A stretch of 21,060 bases of DNA from CAZSTA01 sp964609495 [NCBI: uncultured bacterium] (GTDB taxonomy: Bacteria; CAZSTA01): contig CAZSTA010000043.1 of the NCBI GenBank assembly GCA_964609495.1, positions 1-21,060 on the forward strand, in the 5' to 3' direction. The position numbers were made by a program, and so were the translations under genes. The notes under the pieces were generated by a model. The model was not told where the DNA came from, did no database searches, and saw nothing but the letters and a program-made list of their open reading frames with translations. Of the stretch, positions 1 through 8,279 are shown one piece after another; the first letter of the stretch is position 1; each line of letters opens with the position of its first letter.

Positions 1-1
1 C

Positions 2-208
2 GAAGAGCATAAAGATAATCTGTGGTACTGGGCGATCTACAAAGCTGGAACTGACGAGAAGGTTCAGAGTATTACTTCGTGGGATGCCCAGGTATTAGCA
101 GAAGGGAAATATAAGATCACTATACGCTTTAATAACACAGATCAGGAGACCACGCTTATCGATGACTTAGAGGTTGAAAAAGGAGTGGTAGTTGAGTTAG
201 AGCTTTAG
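2..208 (+). CDS. C-terminal fragment of a protein ending in a beta-sandwich-like domain (5' end outside the window)
   Basis: The open frame enters from the left edge and gives 68 residues before TAG. The visible part alternates hydrophobic and polar residues (WYWAIYKAG, YKITIRFNN, TTLIDDLEV, VVVELEL) and has a GKYKITI turn. That pattern is usual in the carboxypeptidase-regulatory or PEGA-like beta-sandwich domains that close many exported, often VWA-containing, bacterial proteins. I do not recognise the family from the fragment, so the domain name is inference. The stop lies 7 bp before the phosphorylase ATG, which suggests one transcript. Confidence 0.6.
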   Translation, partial: EEHKDNLWYWAIYKAGTDEKVQSITSWDAQVLAEGKYKITIRFNNTDQETTLIDDLEVEKGVVVELEL

Positions 209-215
209 AATTAAG

Positions 216-812
216 ATGTCAAATATAGGACTAATAGTTGCAATGAGTATGGAAATCCCAGATATCTTTCAAGATAAATCGAGTGTTCACCAAATTGGGA
301 ACAATGAAATACACCTAGTTGTTTCAGGAATAGGACAAAAAAGAGCACGCTATGCAACGGAGAAGGTATGTAGAGAATTTCATCCCGATTATCTCATGAC
401 GTTAGGTTTTTGCGGAGGAATACGAGACGATCTCCATATAGGTTACCTGGTCATCGCTGATCGTATTACCTACGGTCGCAAAGAAATTGAATTAGATAAT
501 AAGTATCTCGATGAAGCAGCTAATGCTTTACATGGGATGGAATATCATAAAGGGGTATTCCAAACATTTGATTGGCCAGTATTCTCAAGGAATAGAGTTT
601 CTAAAGATACTCTCGCAGTTGATATGGAATCTTTTGCTATAGCTGACCTAGGTCGAACCTACCATATACCCACTGTGATGATTAAGGCCGTAAGTGATAT
701 CATTCCAGAGAAAGTAGGTATGAATAGCCTCTTGAACTTAGTAAAGGCCGTAAGAGGCAATGCTAAAGCAAAGAATAAATTAAATGAGTTTGCTAAACGA
801 TATTTTTTGTAA
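216..812 (+). CDS. Small nucleoside phosphorylase / MTA-SAH nucleosidase-like protein
   Basis: 198 residues of the PNP_UDP_1 superfamily, cytosolic, expected to cleave the N-glycosidic bond of a nucleoside such as methylthioadenosine or S-adenosylhomocysteine. The sequence shows the N-terminal strand with Glu13 (GLIVAMSMEI), the SGIGQKRA loop (38-45), GFCGGI (64-69), the ribose-binding VDMES (135-139) and a late Asp161 in KAVSD. These match the catalytic or binding Glu, Met-Glu and Asp of MTA/SAH nucleosidases. At 198 residues it is shorter than typical MTAN (about 230), mostly in the segment between 90 and 130, and closer in size to hopanoid-associated (HpnG-like) phosphorylases. Substrate cannot be told from sequence. 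The Shine-Dalgarno is weak and translation may be coupled to the gene just upstream. Confidence 0.8.
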   Translation: MSNIGLIVAMSMEIPDIFQDKSSVHQIGNNEIHLVVSGIGQKRARYATEKVCREFHPDYLMTLGFCGGIRDDLHIGYLVIADRITYGRKEIELDNKYLDEAANALHGMEYHKGVFQTFDWPVFSRNRVSKDTLAVDMESFAIADLGRTYHIPTVMIKAVSDIIPEKVGMNSLLNLVKAVRGNAKAKNKLNEFAKRYFL

Positions 813-934
813 AGAGACAGCACAAAGTATGATTACACAATTATTATACAAAAAGGTCAATTTTTAAGCAACTTTTAAAAGGATGCGTTTAAAACTTGGG
901 AAATGGGCATCTCTTTACCATGGCGGTGAGAAAA

Positions 935-2434
935 ATGGAACAGAAGTCGATAATAATCATCGGGGCTGGTATTGCCGGCCTATCCGCAGGGTGCTACGGT
1001 CAGATGAATGGCTACCGCACTCAGATCTTCGAGATGCACGACAAACCAGGCGGGTTATGCACTTCCTGGGAGCGTAAGGGATACATCATTGATGGTTGTC
1101 TCCACTGGCTAGTCGGTTCCGGGCCAGGTGTCGGCTTTTATCGCATTTGGGAAGAATTGGGCGCGGTGCAAGGACGACATATAATCAACCACGAGGAGTT
1201 CGTGCGTGTCGAGGGGAAAGGAGGCCAGGTCTTCGTTGTTTACTCCGACATCGACAGGCTGGAGCAGCATATGAAAGAACTTGCCCCTCAAGATTCGGAG
1301 GTGATCGAGGAGTTCTCCAGGGCAGTGCGCACCTGTGCTCGCTATGACCTTCCGGTCGATAAAGCGCCCGAGTTGTATGGGTTTGTTGATGGAATAAAGT
1401 TCCTGATTCAGATGCTTCCATTCTTGAAAATCATGTCAAAGTGGAAAAAGATATCGAGCCAAGAGTATGCAAAGAGGTTTTCGGATACCTTCCTGCGCGA
1501 GGCTTTTCCCCTTATCTCTGACCTCCCTGATTTTCCAATGGTGGCCTTGCTAATGACCCTGGCTTGGATGCATCAGAAATCTGCTGGTTATATAGAGGGT
1601 GGTTCGCTCGAATTTTCTCGTAGCATCGAACGGCGTTACCTTGATTTAGGAGGAAAGATTCACTATCGCTCACCGGTCACAGAAATATTGGTGGAAAATG
1701 ATAAGGCAGTTGGTGTACGGCTGGCTGACGGCACCATACACCGCAGTAACATCGTCATCTCTGCTGCGGATGGACACACAACCATTTTCAATATGCTGGG
1801 AGGGAAGTATATCAATAAAGAAATCCGTGGTTATTACGACAAACTTCCCATTTTTCCCCCTCTGATCCACGTAGCTTTTGGCGTCGCTCGCTCTTTCGAG
1901 GGGCTGCCCCATTGTTTCATCTATTCTCTCGATGAACCCGTTACTATTGGTGGACAGGAACAGAAGAGCATTGCCGTTGAGATTTACAACTTCGATCACA
2001 CTCTGGCTCCACCGGGCAAGACGGTTTTGAAAGTCATGTTCACTTCTGATTATATGTATTGGAAGAACTTGAAGCAAGACCCCGAGCGCTACAAGGCTGA
2101 GAAGGAACAGATTGCTGACAAAGTGACGACCTTGCTTGAGCAGCGTTTTCCAGGATTTGCTGACCAAATCGAAATGTGTGATGTGGCCACGCCCATCACT
2201 TGGGAACGCTATACCGGCAATTGGCGAGGTAGCTTTGAGGGTTGGCTGGTTTCGAAGAAGACGTTGCCTCCTTTCCGTATGAGTAAAACCCTCCCTGGAC
2301 TAAAGAACTTCTACATGGCTGGACAATGGGTTGAGCCGGGAGGGGGCGTGCCCGCGGTAGCCATATCCGGTCGAAATGTAATTCAGATCATCTGCAAGCG
2401 AGATAAAAAGGCATTTGTAACAAAGATTCCATGA
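935..2434 (+). CDS. FAD-dependent phytoene desaturase-like oxidoreductase (CrtI/COG1233 family)
   Basis: From the ATG at 935 the product is 499 residues. The frame is open to ATGs at 920 and 896; I prefer 935 because GGTGAG lies just upstream and the Rossmann strand then begins close to the N-terminus. The dinucleotide-binding motif GAGIAG is at residues 10-15, an acidic residue (Glu33) ends the second strand, and GGLCTSW follows at about 39-45. The C-terminus has the FAD-contacting block around YMAGQWVEPGGGVPAVA. The fold is shared by carotenoid desaturases, retinol saturases and similar amine-oxidase-like flavoenzymes; no prenyl synthase is nearby, so the substrate is unknown. Most arginines are CGN (CGC, CGT), with AGG only about three times and no AGA seen, unlike the AGA/AGG-rich genes around it. 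This suggests acquisition by transfer. Confidence 0.85.
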   Translation: MEQKSIIIIGAGIAGLSAGCYGQMNGYRTQIFEMHDKPGGLCTSWERKGYIIDGCLHWLVGSGPGVGFYRIWEELGAVQGRHIINHEEFVRVEGKGGQVFVVYSDIDRLEQHMKELAPQDSEVIEEFSRAVRTCARYDLPVDKAPELYGFVDGIKFLIQMLPFLKIMSKWKKISSQEYAKRFSDTFLREAFPLISDLPDFPMVALLMTLAWMHQKSAGYIEGGSLEFSRSIERRYLDLGGKIHYRSPVTEILVENDKAVGVRLADGTIHRSNIVISAADGHTTIFNMLGGKYINKEIRGYYDKLPIFPPLIHVAFGVARSFEGLPHCFIYSLDEPVTIGGQEQKSIAVEIYNFDHTLAPPGKTVLKVMFTSDYMYWKNLKQDPERYKAEKEQIADKVTTLLEQRFPGFADQIEMCDVATPITWERYTGNWRGSFEGWLVSKKTLPPFRMSKTLPGLKNFYMAGQWVEPGGGVPAVAISGRNVIQIICKRDKKAFVTKIP

Positions 2435-2486
2435 GCCCAATTTCAGGATCTGCGAGCGAATGGTGAGGAGGTTATGAGCAGCACTC

Positions 2487-3269
2487 CTATCCCCTTGGTC
2501 CCCACCAAAAAATTCTATATTCCTTCAGTTCGGCAAGTATGCTATCCATCTCCTCAATAAACTCCCCTTCAGCCGAACCCTTCTCCTTAGCTCTGGTCAC
2601 ACCAGCTTCGAACTTATCCATTACGCTATCCAAATCGGCTACATCATTCTGAAAGCCAATCATATCATAGGTCGAACAGTGATCGGAGAGTTGAGCGATG
2701 AAAGTATCCAGGTCGGTTATTATATCCTCCAGATATTCGATGAACCCCGGATGAGCTTCTTCCGCCTCCTTGGTTTTCTGAACGCTGGTTTTCACCTTCT
2801 CAACTAATCCCTCGATCGTCTCCAGATCGCATTCAAATTTAGGAGGCTCGGTAACTTCAGCAGAACCGATCCTGAAGTTGACCACTTTTAGCAACTCGTC
2901 TTCAACGCTCATCTCTACTCGCCAATCCCCCTCTTTAAATGGCTTACCATAAGAGGAATATATGCCAGCAGTATAAGTTCCGCTCTCAGCATCATTCAGT
3001 TCTATGGTATTCTGGAGGATTATATTATCTCCCTGATACCACTTTAGGAGTAGGACAGTATCAGGAGTCGCATCTACAAATGAGAACCACAGATAGAGGA
3101 TCTCCTCCTCGGGAGAGAACACGGTATTTGCTCCAACGGGCAGTCCCTTCTCATCAACTCCTAGGCATATCACCGCCTCGGTTATCGTAGTCGAAGCATT
3201 ACAAATTCCGGTGATCATGATAAGAGCTAGAACATAAACTATCATAGATGTTATAAGATATCTTCTCAT
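2487..3269 (-). CDS. Exported beta-sandwich plus helical protein, third gene of the VWA unit
   Basis: 260 residues from the ATG at 3269, which has GAGGCGATCATT directly upstream. The frame stays open to 3338, but that longer start would overlap the end of the upstream gene and bury the signal peptide. Residues 1-25 (MRRYLITSMIVYVLALIMI...) form a signal peptide ending near CNAST. A beta-rich domain follows, with YLWFSFVDA, LLLKWYQGD, GTYTAGIYS and EGDWRVEMSVED, like a fibronectin or macroglobulin-type sandwich. The rest is acidic and helical (GLVEKVKTSVQKTKEAEEAH...), probably coiled coil. I do not recognise a named family. It lies 62 bp after the second toroid-VWA gene on the same strand, so a role with those proteins outside the cytoplasmic membrane is a reasonable inference. 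Confidence 0.75.
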   Translation of the reverse strand: MRRYLITSMIVYVLALIMITGICNASTTITEAVICLGVDEKGLPVGANTVFSPEEEILYLWFSFVDATPDTVLLLKWYQGDNIILQNTIELNDAESGTYTAGIYSSYGKPFKEGDWRVEMSVEDELLKVVNFRIGSAEVTEPPKFECDLETIEGLVEKVKTSVQKTKEAEEAHPGFIEYLEDIITDLDTFIAQLSDHCSTYDMIGFQNDVADLDSVMDKFEAGVTRAKEKGSAEGEFIEEMDSILAELKEYRIFWWGPRG

Positions 3270-3331
3270 AATGATCGCCTCATCTTTATAAGGAGGCAAC
3301 GAGTTATCGATCGTTGCCTCCTCGAATTTGA

Positions 3332-5659
3332 CTACCACTCGTATTCAGTCTTTTCCTCCTCGGTTTCGACCTCGGGTTCGACTCCAGAGATAGGACCTTT
3401 CTTGAAGGTTTCGATCTGACCGGCCTGAGTGGGGCAAGATATCTCTCCACAGATCGTCTCTGTCCACTCGCAGAATCTAGCCTGTAGGCAAATAGTGTAG
3501 GCACCATCGGCTAAGCCTCGGAAATTGCCTTCATAGTTGCCGGTGGAGGAGTTATATTTAAGCTCAACACTACCTACCTTTACTCCTCCCGCGGAGGTTA
3601 TATTAGCCACTACACTTGCCCGTCCTTCGACTGGCTCTATCACCGAACCTTGAGGATCGGTTATCCTGGCTGATAACCTCAAAGTGCCATCCGCACATTC
3701 GGCTGTCATCTGAAGGGCAAAGGTGCAACTGATCACCTGCCCGATATCGGTGATAAGCTTGCTTATTCCCTCAGCCGCATCGAAGTCGTAGAAGTTACCG
3801 CCAGTACTGGAAGCCAATTGAACTAGCTTCGCGTAAGCCTTATCATAACAGGGTTTATCGTGACTCTTATAACCTATAACGTGGACAACTATCCCCTTGC
3901 TCCTAATACCAGCTTCTACTTGATCATAAGTGTATGGTGAGGTTGAATCATCACCGCAATCTGCAACCTCCGGCACTCGCGGGGGAGCATCGCTTATCAA
4001 GATGATAACTCGCTTTGAACCCTCTCGCCAGGGGACATCATTAGCGGCATGAGCTAGGGCATCGAGTGTCGATTCAGGAGTGTCTCCGCCTCCACTAGCG
4101 GATAAACCTCCGACCCAATTCTTGAAGACGCCGATCTTCTCTGTCATCCCGTAATATTTATAGGGGAGGTCAACGGGATTCCCTGGTCCACTGCGATCTT
4201 TGAACTCAACCAATCCGAGTTGATAATTGACCCCACTATCGGCTAATTTATCAGCGAAGGATTGGGATACGGAATAGACTGTTACTATCTCCTCCTGCAT
4301 CGTCCCAGTCGAATCGATCACGAAAACGATGTCAGCTAAAGCTCCTGTTTTAATGCAAATTCTATCCTTTAACACGTCACAGGTAATAGGGGGTTCAAGA
4401 GGTTCAGATATCTCCTCACAACATTCCCTAAGTTCATCGACGAGTTCCTGCAGTTCCTTCAGCTTCTCCTCGATCTTATCGGCTATCTCCTCACAGCATT
4501 CAGCGGAGGGCTTGACAGTAGGAGGCTTCATATATCCGGGGATCTTACCACAGCAGATCTCCAGCATAAGCGCTCCCAGCGCAGCGGTATAGTTCTTCCC
4601 AGTGCCCGATTCGTTGCCGACCGCATCCCAACTTCCGTCCTCGTTCTGATGCTCGATGAGGAGGCTACACATCAGACTGCTCCACCATTTCCAATTTTCC
4701 CCTCCAGCTAGATACATAGCTCTAGTGGCATAATACCAGTAGTAGAAGGGACTCGACCATCCCACCTGCTCCTCCTCCCACTCAGGAGGATATTTCTTAA
4801 TATATTCTATCCCTGTTCCCACATAAGGGTCATTTGGATATCCGGTCAGTTGCAGGGAGAGAATCCCGATCCCTGTTCTCGCACAGCCATGCGATCCCCC
4901 TGGTTGGTAGGTAAAGCCTCCGGTATTCTTATCATAGCAAGCTCTTATGGAGGTAGCGGCGGCCTCGAAGGCTTGAGCGGGAACATTGAAGCCCGCTTGT
5001 TTAGCCGCTTTGAGCGCGATGATCTGCCAGCCAACGACCGAAGTATCGCTATCGGTGCTATTTGCTTTGTATCTCCAACCACCATAATACTTCGAGTCCT
5101 TATTAACCGGACCTCCCAGGGCTTGAGGTTTATTCTCTGTATTCTGACTTCTAAGGATCATCCCGATTGCATCTCTGATTATCGGTGAAAGAGAGGGATC
5201 CTTCAATTCGTTATAAGCCTCGATCAGCGCGATGGTGGCTATCCCGTGGGAGTACATAACAGTGCTGGTCGATTCCTTAGGATCTGAGAAATCATTAAAG
5301 ATAAGCCCGGCGATATCGGGTTTATCAGCGTTCTCGGCGCTGGAATGAAGAGCTTTTTTAAGAAAGGCTATAGCTTTTTCGATATTATCCTGATATTGAG
5401 CTGGGCTAGACCCACAAGTTGCGTCCACCATAGCCATTAGCGCAAGACCAGCGATCGCGGCTGCTCTTCCTCTACTAGGAGTATCCCAAGACCCATCCTC
5501 ATTTTGATTTTCAGCTAGATAATCTAAAGCCTTCTTAATTGCAGTCTGGAGTTTATTTTGATCCAACTGTGGAACATCTGCTTCATCCGCCGCTCCAACA
5601 GCAGTGGAGAAGGCTAAGATCACAATTAGGGTAAATATTATTAACGATCTTTTCAACAT
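3332..5659 (-). CDS. Exported alpha/alpha-toroid, coiled-coil, VWA, beta-sandwich protein (copy B)
   Basis: 775 residues. Residues 1-23 are a signal peptide (MLKRSLIIFTLIVILAF..., cleavage near VGAA). Residues 35-380 are a prenyltransferase/squalene-cyclase-like toroid: QNEDGSW occurs at the first and last repeat (52-58 and 338-344), with YYGGWRY (191-197), DSDTS (203-207) and GGFTYQPG (247-254) between. Residues 388-418 form a coiled coil with paired cysteines at each end. A von Willebrand factor A domain runs about 442-645, with an intact MIDAS site: Asp449-x-Thr451-x-Thr453, Thr527 in GGGDTPES, and Asp557 in ISDAPP. The remainder is a cysteine-containing beta-sandwich and an acidic tail. 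The cyclase-type DxDD acid is absent (DSDTS), so terpene chemistry is unlikely; binding or adhesion is inferred. RBS is GAGGAGGGGATT. It is a tandem paralogue of the upstream gene. Confidence 0.88.
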   Translation of the reverse strand: MLKRSLIIFTLIVILAFSTAVGAADEADVPQLDQNKLQTAIKKALDYLAENQNEDGSWDTPSRGRAAAIAGLALMAMVDATCGSSPAQYQDNIEKAIAFLKKALHSSAENADKPDIAGLIFNDFSDPKESTSTVMYSHGIATIALIEAYNELKDPSLSPIIRDAIGMILRSQNTENKPQALGGPVNKDSKYYGGWRYKANSTDSDTSVVGWQIIALKAAKQAGFNVPAQAFEAAATSIRACYDKNTGGFTYQPGGSHGCARTGIGILSLQLTGYPNDPYVGTGIEYIKKYPPEWEEEQVGWSSPFYYWYYATRAMYLAGGENWKWWSSLMCSLLIEHQNEDGSWDAVGNESGTGKNYTAALGALMLEICCGKIPGYMKPPTVKPSAECCEEIADKIEEKLKELQELVDELRECCEEISEPLEPPITCDVLKDRICIKTGALADIVFVIDSTGTMQEEIVTVYSVSQSFADKLADSGVNYQLGLVEFKDRSGPGNPVDLPYKYYGMTEKIGVFKNWVGGLSASGGGDTPESTLDALAHAANDVPWREGSKRVIILISDAPPRVPEVADCGDDSTSPYTYDQVEAGIRSKGIVVHVIGYKSHDKPCYDKAYAKLVQLASSTGGNFYDFDAAEGISKLITDIGQVISCTFALQMTAECADGTLRLSARITDPQGSVIEPVEGRASVVANITSAGGVKVGSVELKYNSSTGNYEGNFRGLADGAYTICLQARFCEWTETICGEISCPTQAGQIETFKKGPISGVEPEVETEEEKTEYEW

Positions 5660-5725
5660 AATCCCCTCCTCTTGTCTGGTTTCCCTTAAATACTAGACTA
5701 GATTTTTGCTCTTTCTCGATCATCG

Positions 5726-5752
5726 GGGCGCCAGGGCGAGAACCCGACGCCC
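5726..5752 (-). other. GC-rich stem-loop between the two toroid-VWA genes
   Basis: GGGCG (5726-5730) pairs with CGCCC (5748-5752), and GGG (5734-5736) with CCC (5743-5745), around the loop CGAGAA. It stands out from the AT-rich 105-bp spacer. No U-tract follows it in the direction of transcription, so it is not a typical intrinsic terminator. An attenuator or mRNA-stability hairpin adjusting the second gene is possible. Confidence 0.45.
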
Positions 5753-5764
5753 ACGAGTAAGATT

Positions 5765-8074
5765 CTACTTTCCTTCAGTTGCAGGACTTACTGGCCCTTT
5801 ATCAAAGAGGTTTATCTGTCCGCTTATAGGGGGATATGATATCTCCCCACAGACCGTTTCAGTCCACTCACAGAACTGAGCCTTCAGACAAATCTCATAG
5901 CGCCCCTCAGTTATACTTGGATATTCTCCCTCATATCTCTTGGTATCGAAGTTATAGTTGAGCGAGATCTGTTCTACATTTCCCTCGGTTAGAGGGGTAA
6001 GTGTAACCGAGACATTCGTCTTACCGATGACGGGCTCTATCACCTCTCCCTGAGGATCTGTGATCTTCGCGGATATCTTCAAAGTATCATCTACGAACTC
6101 GACCTTCATTTGAATAGCAAAGGTGCAACTTATCACCCTACCGATATTGTAGATGATAGTGCTTACATTCTCCGCGGAATTGAAATCATAGAAATTCCCC
6201 CCAGTATCACTGGCAAATTGAACCATCTTAGCATAAGCCGGATCATAGCAGGTATCTACATAGCTCTCATAAGAGATGACATGAGCGACGATTCCTCTGC
6301 CTCTCAGCATATTGATTACATCCTCATAAGTATAACCTGAAGGAGAGGTAGGGTCATCCCCACAGGCGGCGACCTCTGGCACTCGTGGCGGAGCATCGCT
6401 TATCAGGATGGCTACCCGTTTAGCGTCCTTTCTCCAAGGAACATCGGTCGCAGTATGATAGAGCGCGTCAAGGGTCGATTCAGGAATATCTCCGCCTCCA
6501 CTAGCCACCAGACTCCCAATCCACTCTTTGAAGGTATTTATATCGGAAGTCATACCATAGTATTTATAGGGCAGATCGATCGGATTCCCTGGTCCCTCAT
6601 AATCCTTGAACTCGACCAAGCCAAGACGATAATCGATTCCACTATCCGCCAGCTTATCGGCGAAGGATTCCGATACTGAATAGACCGTTAATATCTTCTC
6701 CTGCATAGTTCCAGTAGAATCGATCACGAAGACTATATCCGCCTGAGCCTCCGTTTCCCGACAGATCCTCTCTCGAAGATCCTCACAAGTGAGAGGCTTT
6801 CGGCAACACTCCTCGGCTTTATCTATCAATCGTTCCATATCATCCTCGAACATCTCAAGCTCTCCTTCGATCCTCTCGAGCTCATCTCGTAGTTTATCAA
6901 TCTCCCTCATCTTATCTCTCATCTTCTCGAAGATATAATCGCATTCCTCCACTAGAGGAGCGGGAGCCTCCTCACAATATGCGATCTCTAGGATAAGAAG
7001 GGCCATAGCGGTCGAGTAATTCACCTCCACCCCTGATTCGTTGCCAGCCGCCTCCCAGCTTCCATTCTCACTCTGGTTCTCGACCAACATACTAGTTATC
7101 TCGGTCCTCCACCAATTCCAATGTTCCCCACCAGCGAGAAACATCGCTCTAGTGGCATAGTACCAGTAGTAGAATGGCATCGACCAGCCGATCTGCTCTA
7201 CATTCCAGGTGGGAGGATTGTTCCTAATATATTTCAAAGCGGTATTGATATAAGGATCATCAGGGTATCCACAGAGCTGTAAGGTGAGGATCCCTATCGC
7301 GGTCCTCGCACATCCATCCTTCCTGTCGCCCGGTTGATAAGTAAAACCTCCGCTATCCGAATCATAACAGGCTCTCGTGAAGGTAGCCGCCGCTTCAAAG
7401 GACCAATCGGGGATATTGAAGCCCAAAACCTCAGCAGCCCTAAGCGCTATTATCTGCCAACCAGTGATAGATGTATCACTATCTGGACTCTCCGGTTTAT
7501 ATCGCCAGCCACCGTAATATCTAGAACTCCTATCTATCGGTCCTCTCAGCACTTGGGGTTTATTTTCGGTATTCTGACTGCGTAGGATGAGATCAAGAGC
7601 ATCCTTAATAATCGGATCCAGAGAAGTATCCCCCGATCTATAAGAAGCCTCTATGAGCGCGGCGGTGGCTATTCCATGAGAATACATCAAATAATCCGAC
7701 GATTCCTTAGGCGCATAGACATCGTTAAAAACAGCTCCTGCTATCCAGGGATTATCGGCATACAAAGAGCTGGGATGATAGGTTGCTTCGAGGAATTCTA
7801 AGGCTCGCTCGATATTATCTTGGTATCTATCTTTGTCTATTTCACAAGCGTCAACCATAGCCATCAGGGCTAATCCAGCCACAGCCGAGGGCTTACCTCT
7901 ATTAAAGGTGCTCCAAGAGCCATCCTCACTTTGATTCTCGGCTAGAAAATCAAGTCCCCTTTGGATAGCGCCTTTGATATCGCTCTTGCTCACCAGCTCA
8001 GCAGCAAGAATAGGGGAAGATAGACCAATTATGATTAGCAAAACGGGCAGTATAAGTAGTGTTTTATTCTTCAT
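5765..8074 (-). CDS. Exported alpha/alpha-toroid, coiled-coil, VWA, beta-sandwich protein (copy A, altered MIDAS)
   Basis: 769 residues, first gene of the leftward unit, with the same architecture as copy B. Signal peptide 1-25 (MKNKTLLILPVLLIIIG...). Toroid about 32-370, with QSEDGSW (48-54), YYGGWRY, DSDTS, GGFTYQPG and a closing QSENGSW (334-340). Coiled coil 377-423 is longer than in B. VWA about 446-648, then a beta-sandwich with the shared CEWTE(T)xCGEIS stretch. The MIDAS first loop is intact (Asp452, Thr454, Thr456) and the late Asp560 is present. The second-loop residue is Ile530 (GGGDIPES) where copy B has Thr527, so metal binding may be weakened or lost. The ATG is preceded by AAAGGAGAGGGATT. 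A perfect promoter lies 49 bp or more upstream. Alignment by eye with copy B is near-continuous, so a tandem duplication is clear. Confidence 0.88.
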   Translation of the reverse strand: MKNKTLLILPVLLIIIGLSSPILAAELVSKSDIKGAIQRGLDFLAENQSEDGSWSTFNRGKPSAVAGLALMAMVDACEIDKDRYQDNIERALEFLEATYHPSSLYADNPWIAGAVFNDVYAPKESSDYLMYSHGIATAALIEASYRSGDTSLDPIIKDALDLILRSQNTENKPQVLRGPIDRSSRYYGGWRYKPESPDSDTSITGWQIIALRAAEVLGFNIPDWSFEAAATFTRACYDSDSGGFTYQPGDRKDGCARTAIGILTLQLCGYPDDPYINTALKYIRNNPPTWNVEQIGWSMPFYYWYYATRAMFLAGGEHWNWWRTEITSMLVENQSENGSWEAAGNESGVEVNYSTAMALLILEIAYCEEAPAPLVEECDYIFEKMRDKMREIDKLRDELERIEGELEMFEDDMERLIDKAEECCRKPLTCEDLRERICRETEAQADIVFVIDSTGTMQEKILTVYSVSESFADKLADSGIDYRLGLVEFKDYEGPGNPIDLPYKYYGMTSDINTFKEWIGSLVASGGGDIPESTLDALYHTATDVPWRKDAKRVAILISDAPPRVPEVAACGDDPTSPSGYTYEDVINMLRGRGIVAHVISYESYVDTCYDPAYAKMVQFASDTGGNFYDFNSAENVSTIIYNIGRVISCTFAIQMKVEFVDDTLKISAKITDPQGEVIEPVIGKTNVSVTLTPLTEGNVEQISLNYNFDTKRYEGEYPSITEGRYEICLKAQFCEWTETVCGEISYPPISGQINLFDKGPVSPATEGK

Positions 8075-8122
8075 AATCCCTCTCCTTTCAACGATCTATT
8101 TTAACAATCTGCTTTAATCGCA

Positions 8123-8151
8123 ATTATATCACTTTCCAGCCGATGTGTCAA
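8123..8151 (-). promoter_or_regulatory. Perfect sigma70 promoter for the leftward toroid-VWA unit
   Basis: Read on the minus strand, TTGACA (8151-8146), 17 bp, then TATAAT (8128-8123). Both hexamers match consensus and the spacing is optimal. The expected start is about 8116, giving a leader of roughly 40 nt before the ATG at 8074. Confidence 0.85.
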
Positions 8152-8198
8152 TCAATTTTCAATTCACTAGATCGCCTCATATTATTTTGAAACCATAA

Positions 8199-8227
8199 TT
8201 GACAAATACATCCTTATTGTATATAAT
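8199..8227 (+). promoter_or_regulatory. Perfect sigma70 promoter for the rightward lipoprotein unit
   Basis: TTGACA (8199-8204), 17 bp, TATAAT (8222-8227): consensus at every hexamer position. The -35 box is 47 bp from that of the divergent promoter. Transcription from about 8234 places the first gene's start downstream, at 8280. Confidence 0.87.
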
Positions 8228-8279
8228 TCAATTAGTTTCAAACAAATATTTTATTAACCTCAGAAGAGGTGATATATTG

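Noticed and set aside
1670-2167. 165-residue minus-strand frame inside the FAD oxidoreductase gene
   Set aside because: It is antisense to a clearly recognisable enzyme, has no RBS or family resemblance, and its composition fits a shadow frame.
216-2434. Phosphorylase plus FAD desaturase-like gene as a hopanoid (HpnG/HpnE) pair
   Set aside because: No prenyl or squalene synthase is present, the desaturase-like gene has foreign codon use, and family resemblance alone does not set the substrate.
3420-3480. CGE-containing stretch in the toroid-VWA proteins as an alpha-2-macroglobulin thioester (CGEQ)
   Set aside because: It reads CGEI, lies in the C-terminal beta-sandwich and not in the toroid, and has no following Gln, so no thioester is expected.
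4400-5600. Toroid domain as an active squalene-hopene cyclase or terpene enzyme
   Set aside because: The DxDD acid motif is DSDTS, the proteins are exported, and the toroid is fused to a VWA domain.
5726-5752. Hairpin between the toroid-VWA genes as a rho-independent terminator
   Set aside because: The stem is interrupted and no T-tract follows on the transcribed strand.
8199-8279. Upstream extension of the first propeller gene (27 extra codons)
   Set aside because: It begins on the -35 box of a perfect promoter; the ATG at 8280 has a strong RBS and gives a proper lipoprotein signal, as in the duplicate gene.
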